From positions 124,001 to 188,000 of the forward strand of contig JACKQF010000008.1 of the NCBI GenBank assembly GCA_024232965.1: a DNA stretch of 64,000 bases. Direction: 5' to 3'. The notes under the pieces are model-generated. The model worked only from the letters and a program-made list of their open reading frames with translations, had not been told where the DNA came from and searched no databases. The translations under genes were made by a program, and so were the position numbers. Source of the stretch: Verrucomicrobiaceae bacterium. Lineage in GTDB: Bacteria > Verrucomicrobiota > Verrucomicrobiia > Verrucomicrobiales > Verrucomicrobiaceae. Of this stretch, positions 43,433-52,284 are shown one piece after another; the first letter of the stretch is position 1; every line of letters starts with the position of its first letter.

Positions 43433-45381
43433 GCGCCGCCAAGGCCAATCCCGAACTGCTCCGTACCACCCTGCGCGACCACTTCGGCCACGCCGACTTT
43501 CGCGATGGTCAGGAAAAGGTCATCACCGCACTCCTCCAGGGCAGGTCCTCGCTGGCCCTCTTCCCCACGGGTGCTGGAAAATCCCTCTGCTATCAGTTAC
43601 CAGCACTCCTTCTGGACGGACTGACCCTGGTCATTAGCCCGCTGATCGCACTCATGAAGGATCAGGTGGAAAGCCTGCGAGCGCGAGGAATCGCCGCCGC
43701 TAGGCTCGACTCCACACTCTCCGCAACCGAGGTGGAAGGCGTCTTTGACGCGATGAGCAAGGGCAAATTGAGATTGCTCTTCATCGCCCCAGAGCGCCTG
43801 ATTAAAGAAGCGTTTGTGCAACATTTGCAGCGCACCAAGATCGCGCTCATGGCCATTGATGAGGCGCACTGCATTTCCGAGTGGGGCCACAATTTCCGCC
43901 CAGAGTATCTGCGACTCGCCCACGTCGCCAAACGCCTGAAGATCCACCCCGTCCTCGCCCTCACAGCCACCGCCACGCCCGAAGTCGCCGCCGATGTCCG
44001 TCGCGCCTTTGATATCGCGCCTAAAGATCATATCCAGACATCCTTCCGCCGTCCCAATCTCAGCTATCACATCACGCCCTGCACTGCGAACGAGAGACTG
44101 CCACTCCTGACCCAGCGCCTGCAAAAACTTGAGGGAGCAGCCATCGTTTATGTCACGCTGCAGCAAACCGCAGAACACGTCGCCACCCACCTGCAACGCT
44201 CCGGACTCAGCGCCCGCGCCTATCACGCCGGACTACCCGATGATCAACGCAGCGAGGCTCAGGACGCCTTCATGCAGGGTCAGACTCGCATCATCGTCGC
44301 CACGATCGCCTTTGGCATGGGCATCGATAAGGCCGATATCCGCGCCGTTTTTCACTACAACCTCCCCAAAACCATCGAAAACTTCCAGCAGGAAACCGGC
44401 CGCGCCGGGCGCGATGGTCTCCCGGCCACGTGCGAAATGCTTGCCTGCGGCGATGATCGGATCGTGCTGGAGAACTTTGTGTTTGGCGACACGCCCACCG
44501 CGCAGAGCCTCCGCCAACTCACTGACCACCTCCTGCGCCAGAGCCAAGAATTCGACCTTTCTCTCTACGACCTCTCGCACTCCACCGACATCAAATCGGT
44601 CGTAATCGAAACCGTCCTCACCCATCTCGAACTTGAGGGAATCCTCCGCCCGCTCGGCTCCTTTTACGCCTCCTACCAATTTCGCCTCCTGCAACCGCTC
44701 GACCGCATCATCTCCGGCCACAGCCCCAGCCGCAAGACACTGCTGACCAAGCTCCTGAACGCCGGCAAGCGGGGCAGCAAGTGGACAACACTCACCCTCA
44801 ATGACGAGGCCATCGCCCTGGACGAAGAGCCCGCCCGCCTCATCAAAGCTCTCTCCTGGCTAGCCGAAGCGGGAGACATCGAACTGCGCCCCTCTCACAT
44901 CCGCCAGCGCTACGAACTCTGCGGAGACCCCACCACTCGCGACCCTGGCGTCATCGCAAAGAAGCTCTGTGAACTCTTTGCAGACCGCGAATCACGCGAT
45001 GTCGAGCGGCTGGAGCAAGTCCTCAAACTGGCCGCTCACCCCGGCTGCCTCCAGCAATGGCTGCTCGCCTATTTTGGTGAAAAAATGCCCAACCGCTGCG
45101 GCCAGTGCAGCAGTTGCGAGGAACGCCCAAAAAAGCCACGAATCATCCCGCAAACTCAGCGCCCACCCATCGAGCCAGAGGCAATCGCTGCGATGCATGA
45201 GGTCATGGCAGAACGCCACGCCGCTCTGCGCTCCGCGCGTCAGATCGCCCGTTTTTTCTGCGGTCTGACGAGCCCCGCCACTACTCGGAATCGCCTCACC
45301 CGACACGATAGCTTCGGCATGCTAGATCACCTGCCTTTTGCAGATGTCCTCATCCAGACGGAATCGATCACACCGCGATAG
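43429..45381 (+). CDS. recQ: RecQ-family ATP-dependent DNA helicase
   Basis: The 650-residue protein carries the SF2 RecQ motifs: Q-motif FGHADFRDGQEKVI, Walker A FPTGAGKSLCYQLP, DEAH box AIDEAHCISEWGHNFRPEY, TATATPEV, FGMGIDKADIRAVFHYNLPKT, and QETGRAGRDG (motif VI). The Zn-binding cluster is seen as PGCLQQWLLAYFGEKMPNRC followed by QCSSC. The C-terminal region (about 550-650) is short and has no clear HRDC domain. RecQ unwinds recombination and stalled-fork intermediates. Confidence 0.93.
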   Translation: MSAAKANPELLRTTLRDHFGHADFRDGQEKVITALLQGRSSLALFPTGAGKSLCYQLPALLLDGLTLVISPLIALMKDQVESLRARGIAAARLDSTLSATEVEGVFDAMSKGKLRLLFIAPERLIKEAFVQHLQRTKIALMAIDEAHCISEWGHNFRPEYLRLAHVAKRLKIHPVLALTATATPEVAADVRRAFDIAPKDHIQTSFRRPNLSYHITPCTANERLPLLTQRLQKLEGAAIVYVTLQQTAEHVATHLQRSGLSARAYHAGLPDDQRSEAQDAFMQGQTRIIVATIAFGMGIDKADIRAVFHYNLPKTIENFQQETGRAGRDGLPATCEMLACGDDRIVLENFVFGDTPTAQSLRQLTDHLLRQSQEFDLSLYDLSHSTDIKSVVIETVLTHLELEGILRPLGSFYASYQFRLLQPLDRIISGHSPSRKTLLTKLLNAGKRGSKWTTLTLNDEAIALDEEPARLIKALSWLAEAGDIELRPSHIRQRYELCGDPTTRDPGVIAKKLCELFADRESRDVERLEQVLKLAAHPGCLQQWLLAYFGEKMPNRCGQCSSCEERPKKPRIIPQTQRPPIEPEAIAAMHEVMAERHAALRSARQIARFFCGLTSPATTRNRLTRHDSFGMLDHLPFADVLIQTESITPR

Positions 45382-45395
45382 CCCCGCCCCACTCC

Positions 45396-45800
45396 ATGTT
45401 CACGCTTCACCTCGCCATCACCTGGATGACCGTCGGACTCATTTGGGTCATTCAAATCATTGTCTATCCGCAGTTCCGGCGGGTTGGCGAGGCCGAGTTC
45501 CGCAACTACCACTTCGCGCACTGCCTGCGCATCGGTCTGATGATTGCACCGCTGATGCTATTGGAAATGGGATCCGCAGCCTGGCTCTATTTCCAAGGCC
45601 TAAACAGCCTTCCGTTTGTGATCAGCCTAGCCATGTTTCCTGTCATCATCCTCAGCACTGCCATCCTTCAGGCACCGCTGCACACCAAACTGATGCAAGG
45701 CCGCGACGATGCCGCAATCCAAAAACTGGTCCGCACCAACTGGCTACGCACCATCGCCTGGAGCGCCAGAGGCATCCTGCTGTGTTACGTAAACGGCTGA
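45396..45800 (+). CDS. Four-helix integral membrane protein of unknown function
   Basis: The 134-residue protein has four hydrophobic segments (about 3-22 ITWMTVGLIWVIQIIVYP, 48-68, 78-97, 115-130). Conserved-looking polar residues (HFAHCLRIGLMIAP, QGRDDAAIQKLVRTNW) occur in between. It lies 14 bp after recQ in the same direction, so it may be cotranscribed. It ends 2 bp from the convergent glycosyltransferase. No family is named. Confidence 0.65.
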   Translation: MFTLHLAITWMTVGLIWVIQIIVYPQFRRVGEAEFRNYHFAHCLRIGLMIAPLMLLEMGSAAWLYFQGLNSLPFVISLAMFPVIILSTAILQAPLHTKLMQGRDDAAIQKLVRTNWLRTIAWSARGILLCYVNG

Positions 45801-45801
45801 A

Positions 45802-46497
45802 TCACTTCACCCGATAAGTGACGCGCCGACTGTTCAGCCAACGGACACCAAACATGTCCATCGTTGCACGCAGGGCGCGATTCCCAAAGCCATATTTGCT
45901 GATCCCAGCCACCCGAGGGCGATGATTTACAGGTACTTCGGTGACCTTAAACCCCATGTTGCGAATCAGGGCTGGGATGAAGCGATGCATGCCGTTGAAA
46001 GGCAGCAAGGCTTCTTTGCATTCATTCTTCATCGCTTTCAGCGTGCAACCCGTGTCGCGCACACCATCGCCGATGAAACGGGAACGCACCGCATTTGCAA
46101 TGCGGCTCTGGAGCCGCTTAAAAGCGGTGTCTTTGCGCTTTGCACGGTAACCGCATACGAGGTCATAGCCCTCGTCCAGCTTCGCCAACAGCGCCGGAAT
46201 ATCTTTCGGATCATTCTGCAGATCGCCGTCCAACGTCACGATCACCGCTCCTTTGGCCGCGTGGATGCCGGCATGCATGGCGGCACTCTGACCGGCATTC
46301 TTTTCAAAAATCATCAACCGCACACCGTCGCTCTGCTTTACCCGGCCCACGGTCTCGTCCGTGGAACCATCATCCACGAGCACCAATTCATAATCGATGC
46401 CAACCAGCGCCTCGGCGACTTCTGTCTGTAGGGCGACGATATTGTCCTGCTCGTTGTAAAGCGGGATGACGATGGAGACGGCGGGAGATTCGGGCAT
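45802..46497 (-). CDS. Family 2 glycosyltransferase (dolichol/undecaprenyl-phosphate mannosyltransferase-like)
   Basis: The 231-residue protein is a GT-A fold GT2: VSIVIPLYNEQDNIVAL near the N-terminus, the nucleotide site LVDDGSTDETV, and metal motif TLDGDLQNDPKDIP (DxD). A QSRIANAVRSRFIGDGVRDTGC block near 130 is typical of DPMS/GtrB-like enzymes. The C-terminal membrane helices of GtrB are absent. The gene follows a GT39-type enzyme in one operon (36 bp), suggesting one lipid-linked sugar transfer pathway. Confidence 0.9.
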   Translation of the reverse strand: MPESPAVSIVIPLYNEQDNIVALQTEVAEALVGIDYELVLVDDGSTDETVGRVKQSDGVRLMIFEKNAGQSAAMHAGIHAAKGAVIVTLDGDLQNDPKDIPALLAKLDEGYDLVCGYRAKRKDTAFKRLQSRIANAVRSRFIGDGVRDTGCTLKAMKNECKEALLPFNGMHRFIPALIRNMGFKVTEVPVNHRPRVAGISKYGFGNRALRATMDMFGVRWLNSRRVTYRVK

Positions 46498-46533
46498 GGG
46501 AAAGGGTTTGGAGTCGTAACGACGGAGGGGAGG

Positions 46534-48093
46534 TCAAAATTCCGGCGGGCGATAGTCGTAGCAAGCAAAGATTTTGATCGTTCGCACTTCCTGACCTCCA
46601 TGCATGATCCGCGCAACCGACAAAATCTCCGTCCGACCGAAAGCCCGCCGGATACTAGCAGGTGGCTGGGAGGCAGGATCTGCGGTCACGTAGAGCGCTG
46701 GATGCGCCATGTAGGGGCAGGTACCATTTTCCAGCCCATCGTATCGCGGCCACCAGGAATACGGCTCGTCCCAGGAGTGCTCATCCTGGCGAGCCTGCAC
46801 TCGCGGATGCCCAGTGGAGGCACGATAGCACGGTACGTCCGCAGCGAGATAGTGCTCCAGCGGTGCCGCCATCCGCCAGTCTTCGGCGATCACAAACCAG
46901 GGTGGCTGGCCAGGCACTTCACCCTTTTTCAGGACATCTCCCACCAGTTGGGCCGTCTGCCGCCAGCCACGCATCACCGCCGCTGGATCGGCACTAAAGA
47001 ACCGCACATAGATGGATCCTTTTGTCGATTCCTTGGCAAACTGCCATGGCACACCGAGGCTCCGAGGTTGGTCTGAAAACAGCACAAACGCACTCTGCAC
47101 CGCCGCTAGCACAATCGCAATCGTGCGCAAGCTGATGCGATCCTCCGTCCGCACAGCCGCGTTGGTCACGGCCTCATACCCAAGCAGGATTGCCGCAAAC
47201 AACAGCCAAGGCGCAGCACCGCCATCCGGCCATCGATTCCAGGCACCCCAGAAAAAATCCACCACCGCCATCGGCACCAGCCACAGCAGAATGAAGCTCC
47301 CGCGCCCACCGTCGCGCGATTTCATGGCCGCCCACACAAGAAACGTCAGCAGCAGCGGCGAGACCATCACCGCCCAGCGGAGGAAATTCGGCGCGATGAA
47401 GAGACACGGTGCCCAACCCCCATCGATCCCAGACGGCCAGCCGCGCAGAGTCTCCCACACCGCCCAGGCGATCAACATCACCAGCATCGGCAGTAGCACC
47501 CACGCGATCTTCTTCCATTCCGTCCGCAATACCGCAGAGTAACCGCTCCACGGCGTCGCCAGCCAGCCAAGCGTCGCCACCACCATCGCCAAAATGATCG
47601 CTGGCTGGACTAGCACCGCCGCAGCCAGGCAGGCACTGGCGATCCAGCGATCCCGACGGTCCGCAGGAGCATCCCGAGTGCCTAGGCTGCGAAAAAGGCC
47701 AAAGAGAATCAACGGGTTTAGTAGCGTCGCCGGGGTCAGCGTGATGGCGACGAGGTTAAAAGCCGGCACCACATTCAAGATCACCACCGCCCAGCTCGCC
47801 ACCGCTGCGTCATAGAGCCGACGCGACACCTGCCAAAGCAAGAGGGACGTCCAGAGAGCAGCAAATGGCGCAATCATCCGCACCCCCATCTCCCCTGCGC
47901 CGCCAATCCACGTCGTCAGACGCACCACCCACACCAGCAAGGGGCCGCAGCCCTCAAAGCCCAGCCATTGGCCGATTTGCATCCTCACTACCACCAGCGC
48001 CTCGTCAGGAGAAAGCTCCTGCACAGGTAACAGCGCCAGCCGCCACAGAGTGAGCAAGCCGAGACCGATGAGAAGAAAGCGCTGACGCTGCAT
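46534..48093 (-). CDS. GT39/ArnT-type integral membrane glycosyltransferase
   Basis: The start at 48093 gives 519 residues with about 11 membrane helices. The first loop has the GT39/ArnT signature LSPDEALVVVRMQIG (acidic pair in SPDEA). Later helices and a C-terminal periplasmic domain (about 380-519, FFSADPAAVMRGWRQT, YMAHPALYVTADP) follow. ArnT/PMT-like enzymes transfer a sugar from a polyprenyl-phosphate donor to lipid or protein in the periplasm. It is transcribed just before the GT2 gene, which could make that donor. Confidence 0.82.
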   Translation of the reverse strand: MQRQRFLLIGLGLLTLWRLALLPVQELSPDEALVVVRMQIGQWLGFEGCGPLLVWVVRLTTWIGGAGEMGVRMIAPFAALWTSLLLWQVSRRLYDAAVASWAVVILNVVPAFNLVAITLTPATLLNPLILFGLFRSLGTRDAPADRRDRWIASACLAAAVLVQPAIILAMVVATLGWLATPWSGYSAVLRTEWKKIAWVLLPMLVMLIAWAVWETLRGWPSGIDGGWAPCLFIAPNFLRWAVMVSPLLLTFLVWAAMKSRDGGRGSFILLWLVPMAVVDFFWGAWNRWPDGGAAPWLLFAAILLGYEAVTNAAVRTEDRISLRTIAIVLAAVQSAFVLFSDQPRSLGVPWQFAKESTKGSIYVRFFSADPAAVMRGWRQTAQLVGDVLKKGEVPGQPPWFVIAEDWRMAAPLEHYLAADVPCYRASTGHPRVQARQDEHSWDEPYSWWPRYDGLENGTCPYMAHPALYVTADPASQPPASIRRAFGRTEILSVARIMHGGQEVRTIKIFACYDYRPPEF

Positions 48094-48210
48094 GACGAAG
48101 GTTGCCAAAAGGATCGAAGTATCGCAATTTCTCCACTGAATAAAGCCGCTGCCGGACATGTCAAAGCGGCATCGACATTTCTGTCGGCCAGCATCCCCAC
48201 CCCAGCCATC

Positions 48211-48936
48211 ATGAATCGACGCCTTTTCGCCCAGTCTATGATAGCCACACTGGCATCGGTGGGCCTACCAAATTTGGCCCTATCCAAAGAATCCGATCCT
48301 TCGGCAGACGAAATCCTGCGGCTCGTCCGCATGAGCTACGCCATGCAGGACTACAAATTGAGTGGCAATCTGCGCGATGATGAAAGCGGTCGCACCCAGC
48401 CCTTTGAGCTGACGATGGCCGCCCAGGTCATCCGATTCCGCTTCTCAGATCCGGCAGAGATCGTAAACGTGGACCTTTCCTCCGAGCCACCCACGCTGAC
48501 CCAGATCAAGTCTGGCTCCAAATCAAAAATGCCGCCGTCCGCACTCTCCGAGCCTTTACGAGGTATGTCGATGAGTTACGAAGACCTCTCCCTCGGCTTC
48601 CTCGACTGGCCAAACCCAAAATTAGTCGGCCACGACACAATCAAACTGGGCGCAAAGTGCTGGGTCATTCAGGTCAACAATCCAGCACCCACGGGTGCCT
48701 ACGGAACGGTAAAAATTTGGGTACATCAAGCAAGCGGCGGCATGGCCAAGATGGAGGCATACGACCGAACCTCCGGCAAGCTCGTCAAAGAATTCCTAGT
48801 TCGAGGCGTCCAGAAAGCTGGCGACGTCACCGTGCTTGAGGAAATGCGCATCAAAACCTTCGATGCGATTTCTGGGGAAAAACAAGCCCTGACCATCATG
48901 ACCATGGATAAACCCGAAAAAAAACAATCCCTTTAA
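48211..48936 (+). CDS. Exported LolA-like/outer-membrane-lipoprotein-sorting family protein, paralogue 1
   Basis: The 241-residue protein has an export signal (MNRRLFAQSMIATLASVGLP, possibly Tat). The mature part begins SADEILRLVRMSYAMQDYKLSGNLRD, typical of LolA/LolB-fold outer-membrane-lipoprotein-sorting proteins. WVIQVNNPAPTGAYGTVKIW and GGMAKMEAYDR are further blocks. It is strongly similar to the next gene (48950), 13 bp downstream, so the pair is a tandem duplication. Confidence 0.8.
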   Translation: MNRRLFAQSMIATLASVGLPNLALSKESDPSADEILRLVRMSYAMQDYKLSGNLRDDESGRTQPFELTMAAQVIRFRFSDPAEIVNVDLSSEPPTLTQIKSGSKSKMPPSALSEPLRGMSMSYEDLSLGFLDWPNPKLVGHDTIKLGAKCWVIQVNNPAPTGAYGTVKIWVHQASGGMAKMEAYDRTSGKLVKEFLVRGVQKAGDVTVLEEMRIKTFDAISGEKQALTIMTMDKPEKKQSL

Positions 48937-48949
48937 TCCCCAAACTACC

Positions 48950-49651
48950 ATGAACCGCCGTAAATTTCTCTCCCTCGCCGCCCTCGCCACCCAGCTTCCT
49001 GGTCCACTGTGCGCTGAAGACCCACCACCAACCGCCGATGAAGTTCTCCGCCTCGTGAGGCTGAGCTATGCCCTGCAAAACTACAAGCTCACCGGTCAGC
49101 TCCGCGATGACGACAGCGGCGCAACACAACCCTTTGAGCTGACCATGGCAGAGCGGGTCATTCGCTTCCGCTTCAGCAACCCGAATGAAATCATCAATCT
49201 CGACCTCGCCACATCGCCCCCAACCCTGTCCCGAGTCGTCGCGGGCGGGAGGCAGGAGGTGCCGCTATCGATGCTAGGTGCCCCAGTCCGCGGTATGGCA
49301 GTGAGCTACGAAGACCTAGCACTGCGCTTTTTGGACTGGCCCAATGGCCAGATGCTCGGCGATGACAAAGTGGCCACCGTGCGCTGCTGGAAGGTCCGCG
49401 TCACCAGCCCCGATGGTGCTGGTGCCTACGGCACCGTGGACGTCTGGGTGCACCAGGAAAGCGGCGGCATGGCCCAGATGGAGGCCTACGATCGCGGCGG
49501 AAAAAAGATAAAGAAGTTCCAAGTTCGTAAAATCCAAAAGGCAGGCGACGCCACCGTTTTGAAGGAAATGCGCATCGAGACATTTGATCCCGCCTCTGGG
49601 AAAACGGTCGCCAGGACGTACATGAGCATGGACAAGCCGGAGAAAAACTGA
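48950..49651 (+). CDS. Exported LolA-like/outer-membrane-lipoprotein-sorting family protein, paralogue 2
   Basis: The 233-residue protein has an export signal (MNRRKFLSLAALATQLPGPLCA). TADEVLRLVRLSYALQNYKLTGQLRDDDSG, split over about 27-56, matches the upstream paralogue almost residue by residue, and so do GAYGTVDVWVHQESGGMAQM and the C-terminal VLKEMRIETFDPASGK. The gene follows at 13 bp. Two tandem copies suggest recent duplication and possible division of labour. Confidence 0.8.
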   Translation: MNRRKFLSLAALATQLPGPLCAEDPPPTADEVLRLVRLSYALQNYKLTGQLRDDDSGATQPFELTMAERVIRFRFSNPNEIINLDLATSPPTLSRVVAGGRQEVPLSMLGAPVRGMAVSYEDLALRFLDWPNGQMLGDDKVATVRCWKVRVTSPDGAGAYGTVDVWVHQESGGMAQMEAYDRGGKKIKKFQVRKIQKAGDATVLKEMRIETFDPASGKTVARTYMSMDKPEKN

Positions 49652-49688
49652 TCTCCTAGCAGTCCCCCAACGCTTTAATTCCGGTCCA

Positions 49689-52271
49689 TTGAACCAACCA
49701 CCCTCAAATTCCGGCCGTACGCCGCCAGATATCCGTGATCACGAGACGATCCGTATGATCGGTCGCGGAGCCTTTGGTGAGGTGTGGATCTGCTGCAGCG
49801 TCACCGGGGTGATGCGCGCAGTGAAGGTGGTCTGGCGGGATGACTACGATCACTCCGATGCCTTTGAGCGCGAGTTCGAGGCCATCAAGCGCTACGAACC
49901 CATTTCCCGCCGACACGAAGGCCTAGTGCCGATTCTCCAAGTCGGCCGCAATGATAGCGAAGGCTTTTATTACTACGTGATGGAGCTGGCGGACGACCTG
50001 AACACCGGACGCGAGATCGACGCCGCCACCTACAAGCCCCACACGCTGGGCGGCCAGATGCGCCGGGATAAGCGCATCAGCGCGGCCCAGTGCACCAAGC
50101 TGGGTACCAACATCGCAGAGGCGTTGCACTACCTGCACGGCAACAAGCTCATCCACCGCGACGTCAAACCGTCCAACCTCATTCACATCGATGGCACCTG
50201 GCGGCTGGCGGATATCGGGCTCGTTGCCTTGCTGGGACAGCGCAGTTTTGTTGGCACCGAGGGCTTCGTCGCCCCAGAAGGCCCAGGCTCAGCCGCCTCC
50301 GATATTTTCAGTCTCGGCATGGTGCTCTATGAAGCCAGCACCGGCAAAGACCGTCTCGACTTCCCTGACGTGCCCTCATCTTCGGCCACCGGTGAGCGCC
50401 TCGACGTCTGGCGCCGCCTCAACCGCGTAACCTGCCGCGCCTGTGCCCCCAAGGCCAAAGACCGCTACGCCAACGCTCACGAGATGGCGCTCGATCTGCT
50501 GGGTGAACCCCTCCCCTCTCATCGCAGAGGCATCTACTGGGCCGTCGCGGGCATCACTGCCCTCGTGCTGGCCATCGGCTTCGGCATGTGGCTGGCCAAG
50601 TCTCCGAATAGCAGGGAGATGCTCGGAATTCGAACCGCTGAACCATTGCTGACGATCACCTCCGATCCATCGGGTGCCACCGTTTTTGCCGGCGAAGACA
50701 ATCTGGGGACCACCCCGCTCAAGGTGAATCCACGCGAAGGCGTTCCCGTAATCTATCAGTTGCGCCTCCCTGGCTACCGCCACCAAGAGGTAGAACACAT
50801 CGCGCAGGCTGGGGAAAAATTTACCGCTGACATCAAGCTAGAAAAATCGGTGCTGCCCCAAGCTGGCGAACGCTGGGTGAACAGCATCGGTATGGAATTC
50901 AAGCCTCGTAGCGGTGGCCACGTCACAATCGCCCCGGTGGAAATGCGCTTCTTCAAGCAATTCCTAGAAGCCTCCAATCGCTCGTTCGAAGGAAAAGTCG
51001 TGCGTTCCACCCAACCACAAACTGGCCGCCCCAGCTACATCGTCGTGGCCCCCGTGGGCGATGCGGAAGCTTTCCGCTACTGGCTCACCGACCTTGATCG
51101 CAATGCTGGTTTCATGAGCCAAGAGCATCACTACGAGGTGGAGCCCTTTTACTTCGTCGATGATGCATCCTCGCCCGACGAACCTGCCGACAGTCGCGAA
51201 CCCGATGCTGAAAACGATGAGGCCAAAAACTGGCAGGCATTTCACCTTCGCGTCGTCCGCCAGACCTACGGCCTCGTCACCATCCACTCCACCCCAGATG
51301 GTGTCCGCGTCTATCAACACGACGAATTGTTGGGTCGCACACCGCTAGAAATCCCCCGCGTGAAATCTGGGTCCGCAGAGTTTGAACTGCGCGAAGAGGG
51401 TTTTTCCGACACCGTCCTAGAGGGTGAAGTCAAGGAGGGCGAAATCCTCGAACTCTACGCCGACATGGAGGCGAAGACCGGCATCTCGTATGGACGCGAG
51501 TGGCACAATGGATTCGGAGCACTCTTCATCCCTCTGGGCGATATCGTCATGGCCTCTGCGGAGACCCGACGCAGGGATTATCTTGAATTCGCCAAAGCAA
51601 CCGGTACTCGCAAACCCACCGGCCTCGACGAAGCAGGCAACGCTGGAGGCAAACTCGCCAGCCAACCCGTCATCGGCGTCACCCGCGATGAAGCCCGTGC
51701 CTTTTGCGTCTGGCTGACGGAACGCGAACGCAACTCCGGCCTGCTGACCGCAGAAGACACCTACCGACTGCCAACCGACGAAGAATGGAGCCGCGCAGTC
51801 GGTCTCCCACTCGAACGCGGCAGCGATCCCGCGCAACGTAATGGCCGCATCCGGGGCATCTACCCGTGGGGCTTTGACTGGCCGCCCCCCAACGATACCG
51901 ACAACTTTGCCGACCTCATCGGCGCACGCCGCGCAGCGATGGAAAACGTGATCCCAGAGTACGAGGACAAATACCCGTTCCTCGCCCCAGCCACAGCGCT
52001 GAAGCCCAATGAACGCGGCTTCCGCGGTCTGGCGGGCAATGTTTCGGAGTGGGTGGACACCGACTTCGAGACTCTGCCCGAGGTCGAGCCTAATCCCAGC
52101 ACGCCAGCCCCTGCCCAAAAATCCCCACTCGGCACCGTGCGTGGTGGCAACTGGCGCAGCGCCAGTCAGGAAGAACTACTCTCCTCCGCACGAATCGCCG
52201 TTCCACCAGACACGCGGCGTAATACGATTGGTTTCCGCTGTGTCGTCAGTCGCATCCCACCCAAGGAATAG
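49689..52271 (+). CDS. Ser/Thr protein kinase fused to PEGA and formylglycine-generating-enzyme-like domains
   Basis: The longest reading starts at a TTG (49689); 860 residues. The Hanks-type kinase (about 18-270) has MIGRGAFGEVW, AVKVVW (Lys46), HRDVKPSN, and LADIGLVA with DIG instead of DFG. A transmembrane helix follows at about 281-300 (VAGITALVLAIGFGMWL). A PEGA domain is at about 325-385. A partial FGE/SUMF1-like segment is at about 390-490 (WVNSIGMEFKPRSGG...DAEAFRYWLTDLDRNAGF). A second PEGA domain is at about 535-590. A full FGE-sulfatase-like domain ends the protein (about 600-855: WHNGFGALFIPLGDIVMAS, YRLPTDEEWSRAVGL, FRGLAGNVSEWVD, VRGGNWRSAS, GFRCVV). It is likely a membrane receptor kinase with a periplasmic sensor region. 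Confidence 0.85.
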   Translation: MNQPPSNSGRTPPDIRDHETIRMIGRGAFGEVWICCSVTGVMRAVKVVWRDDYDHSDAFEREFEAIKRYEPISRRHEGLVPILQVGRNDSEGFYYYVMELADDLNTGREIDAATYKPHTLGGQMRRDKRISAAQCTKLGTNIAEALHYLHGNKLIHRDVKPSNLIHIDGTWRLADIGLVALLGQRSFVGTEGFVAPEGPGSAASDIFSLGMVLYEASTGKDRLDFPDVPSSSATGERLDVWRRLNRVTCRACAPKAKDRYANAHEMALDLLGEPLPSHRRGIYWAVAGITALVLAIGFGMWLAKSPNSREMLGIRTAEPLLTITSDPSGATVFAGEDNLGTTPLKVNPREGVPVIYQLRLPGYRHQEVEHIAQAGEKFTADIKLEKSVLPQAGERWVNSIGMEFKPRSGGHVTIAPVEMRFFKQFLEASNRSFEGKVVRSTQPQTGRPSYIVVAPVGDAEAFRYWLTDLDRNAGFMSQEHHYEVEPFYFVDDASSPDEPADSREPDAENDEAKNWQAFHLRVVRQTYGLVTIHSTPDGVRVYQHDELLGRTPLEIPRVKSGSAEFELREEGFSDTVLEGEVKEGEILELYADMEAKTGISYGREWHNGFGALFIPLGDIVMASAETRRRDYLEFAKATGTRKPTGLDEAGNAGGKLASQPVIGVTRDEARAFCVWLTERERNSGLLTAEDTYRLPTDEEWSRAVGLPLERGSDPAQRNGRIRGIYPWGFDWPPPNDTDNFADLIGARRAAMENVIPEYEDKYPFLAPATALKPNERGFRGLAGNVSEWVDTDFETLPEVEPNPSTPAPAQKSPLGTVRGGNWRSASQEELLSSARIAVPPDTRRNTIGFRCVVSRIPPKE

Positions 52272-52284
52272 AAAGCACGCAGAC

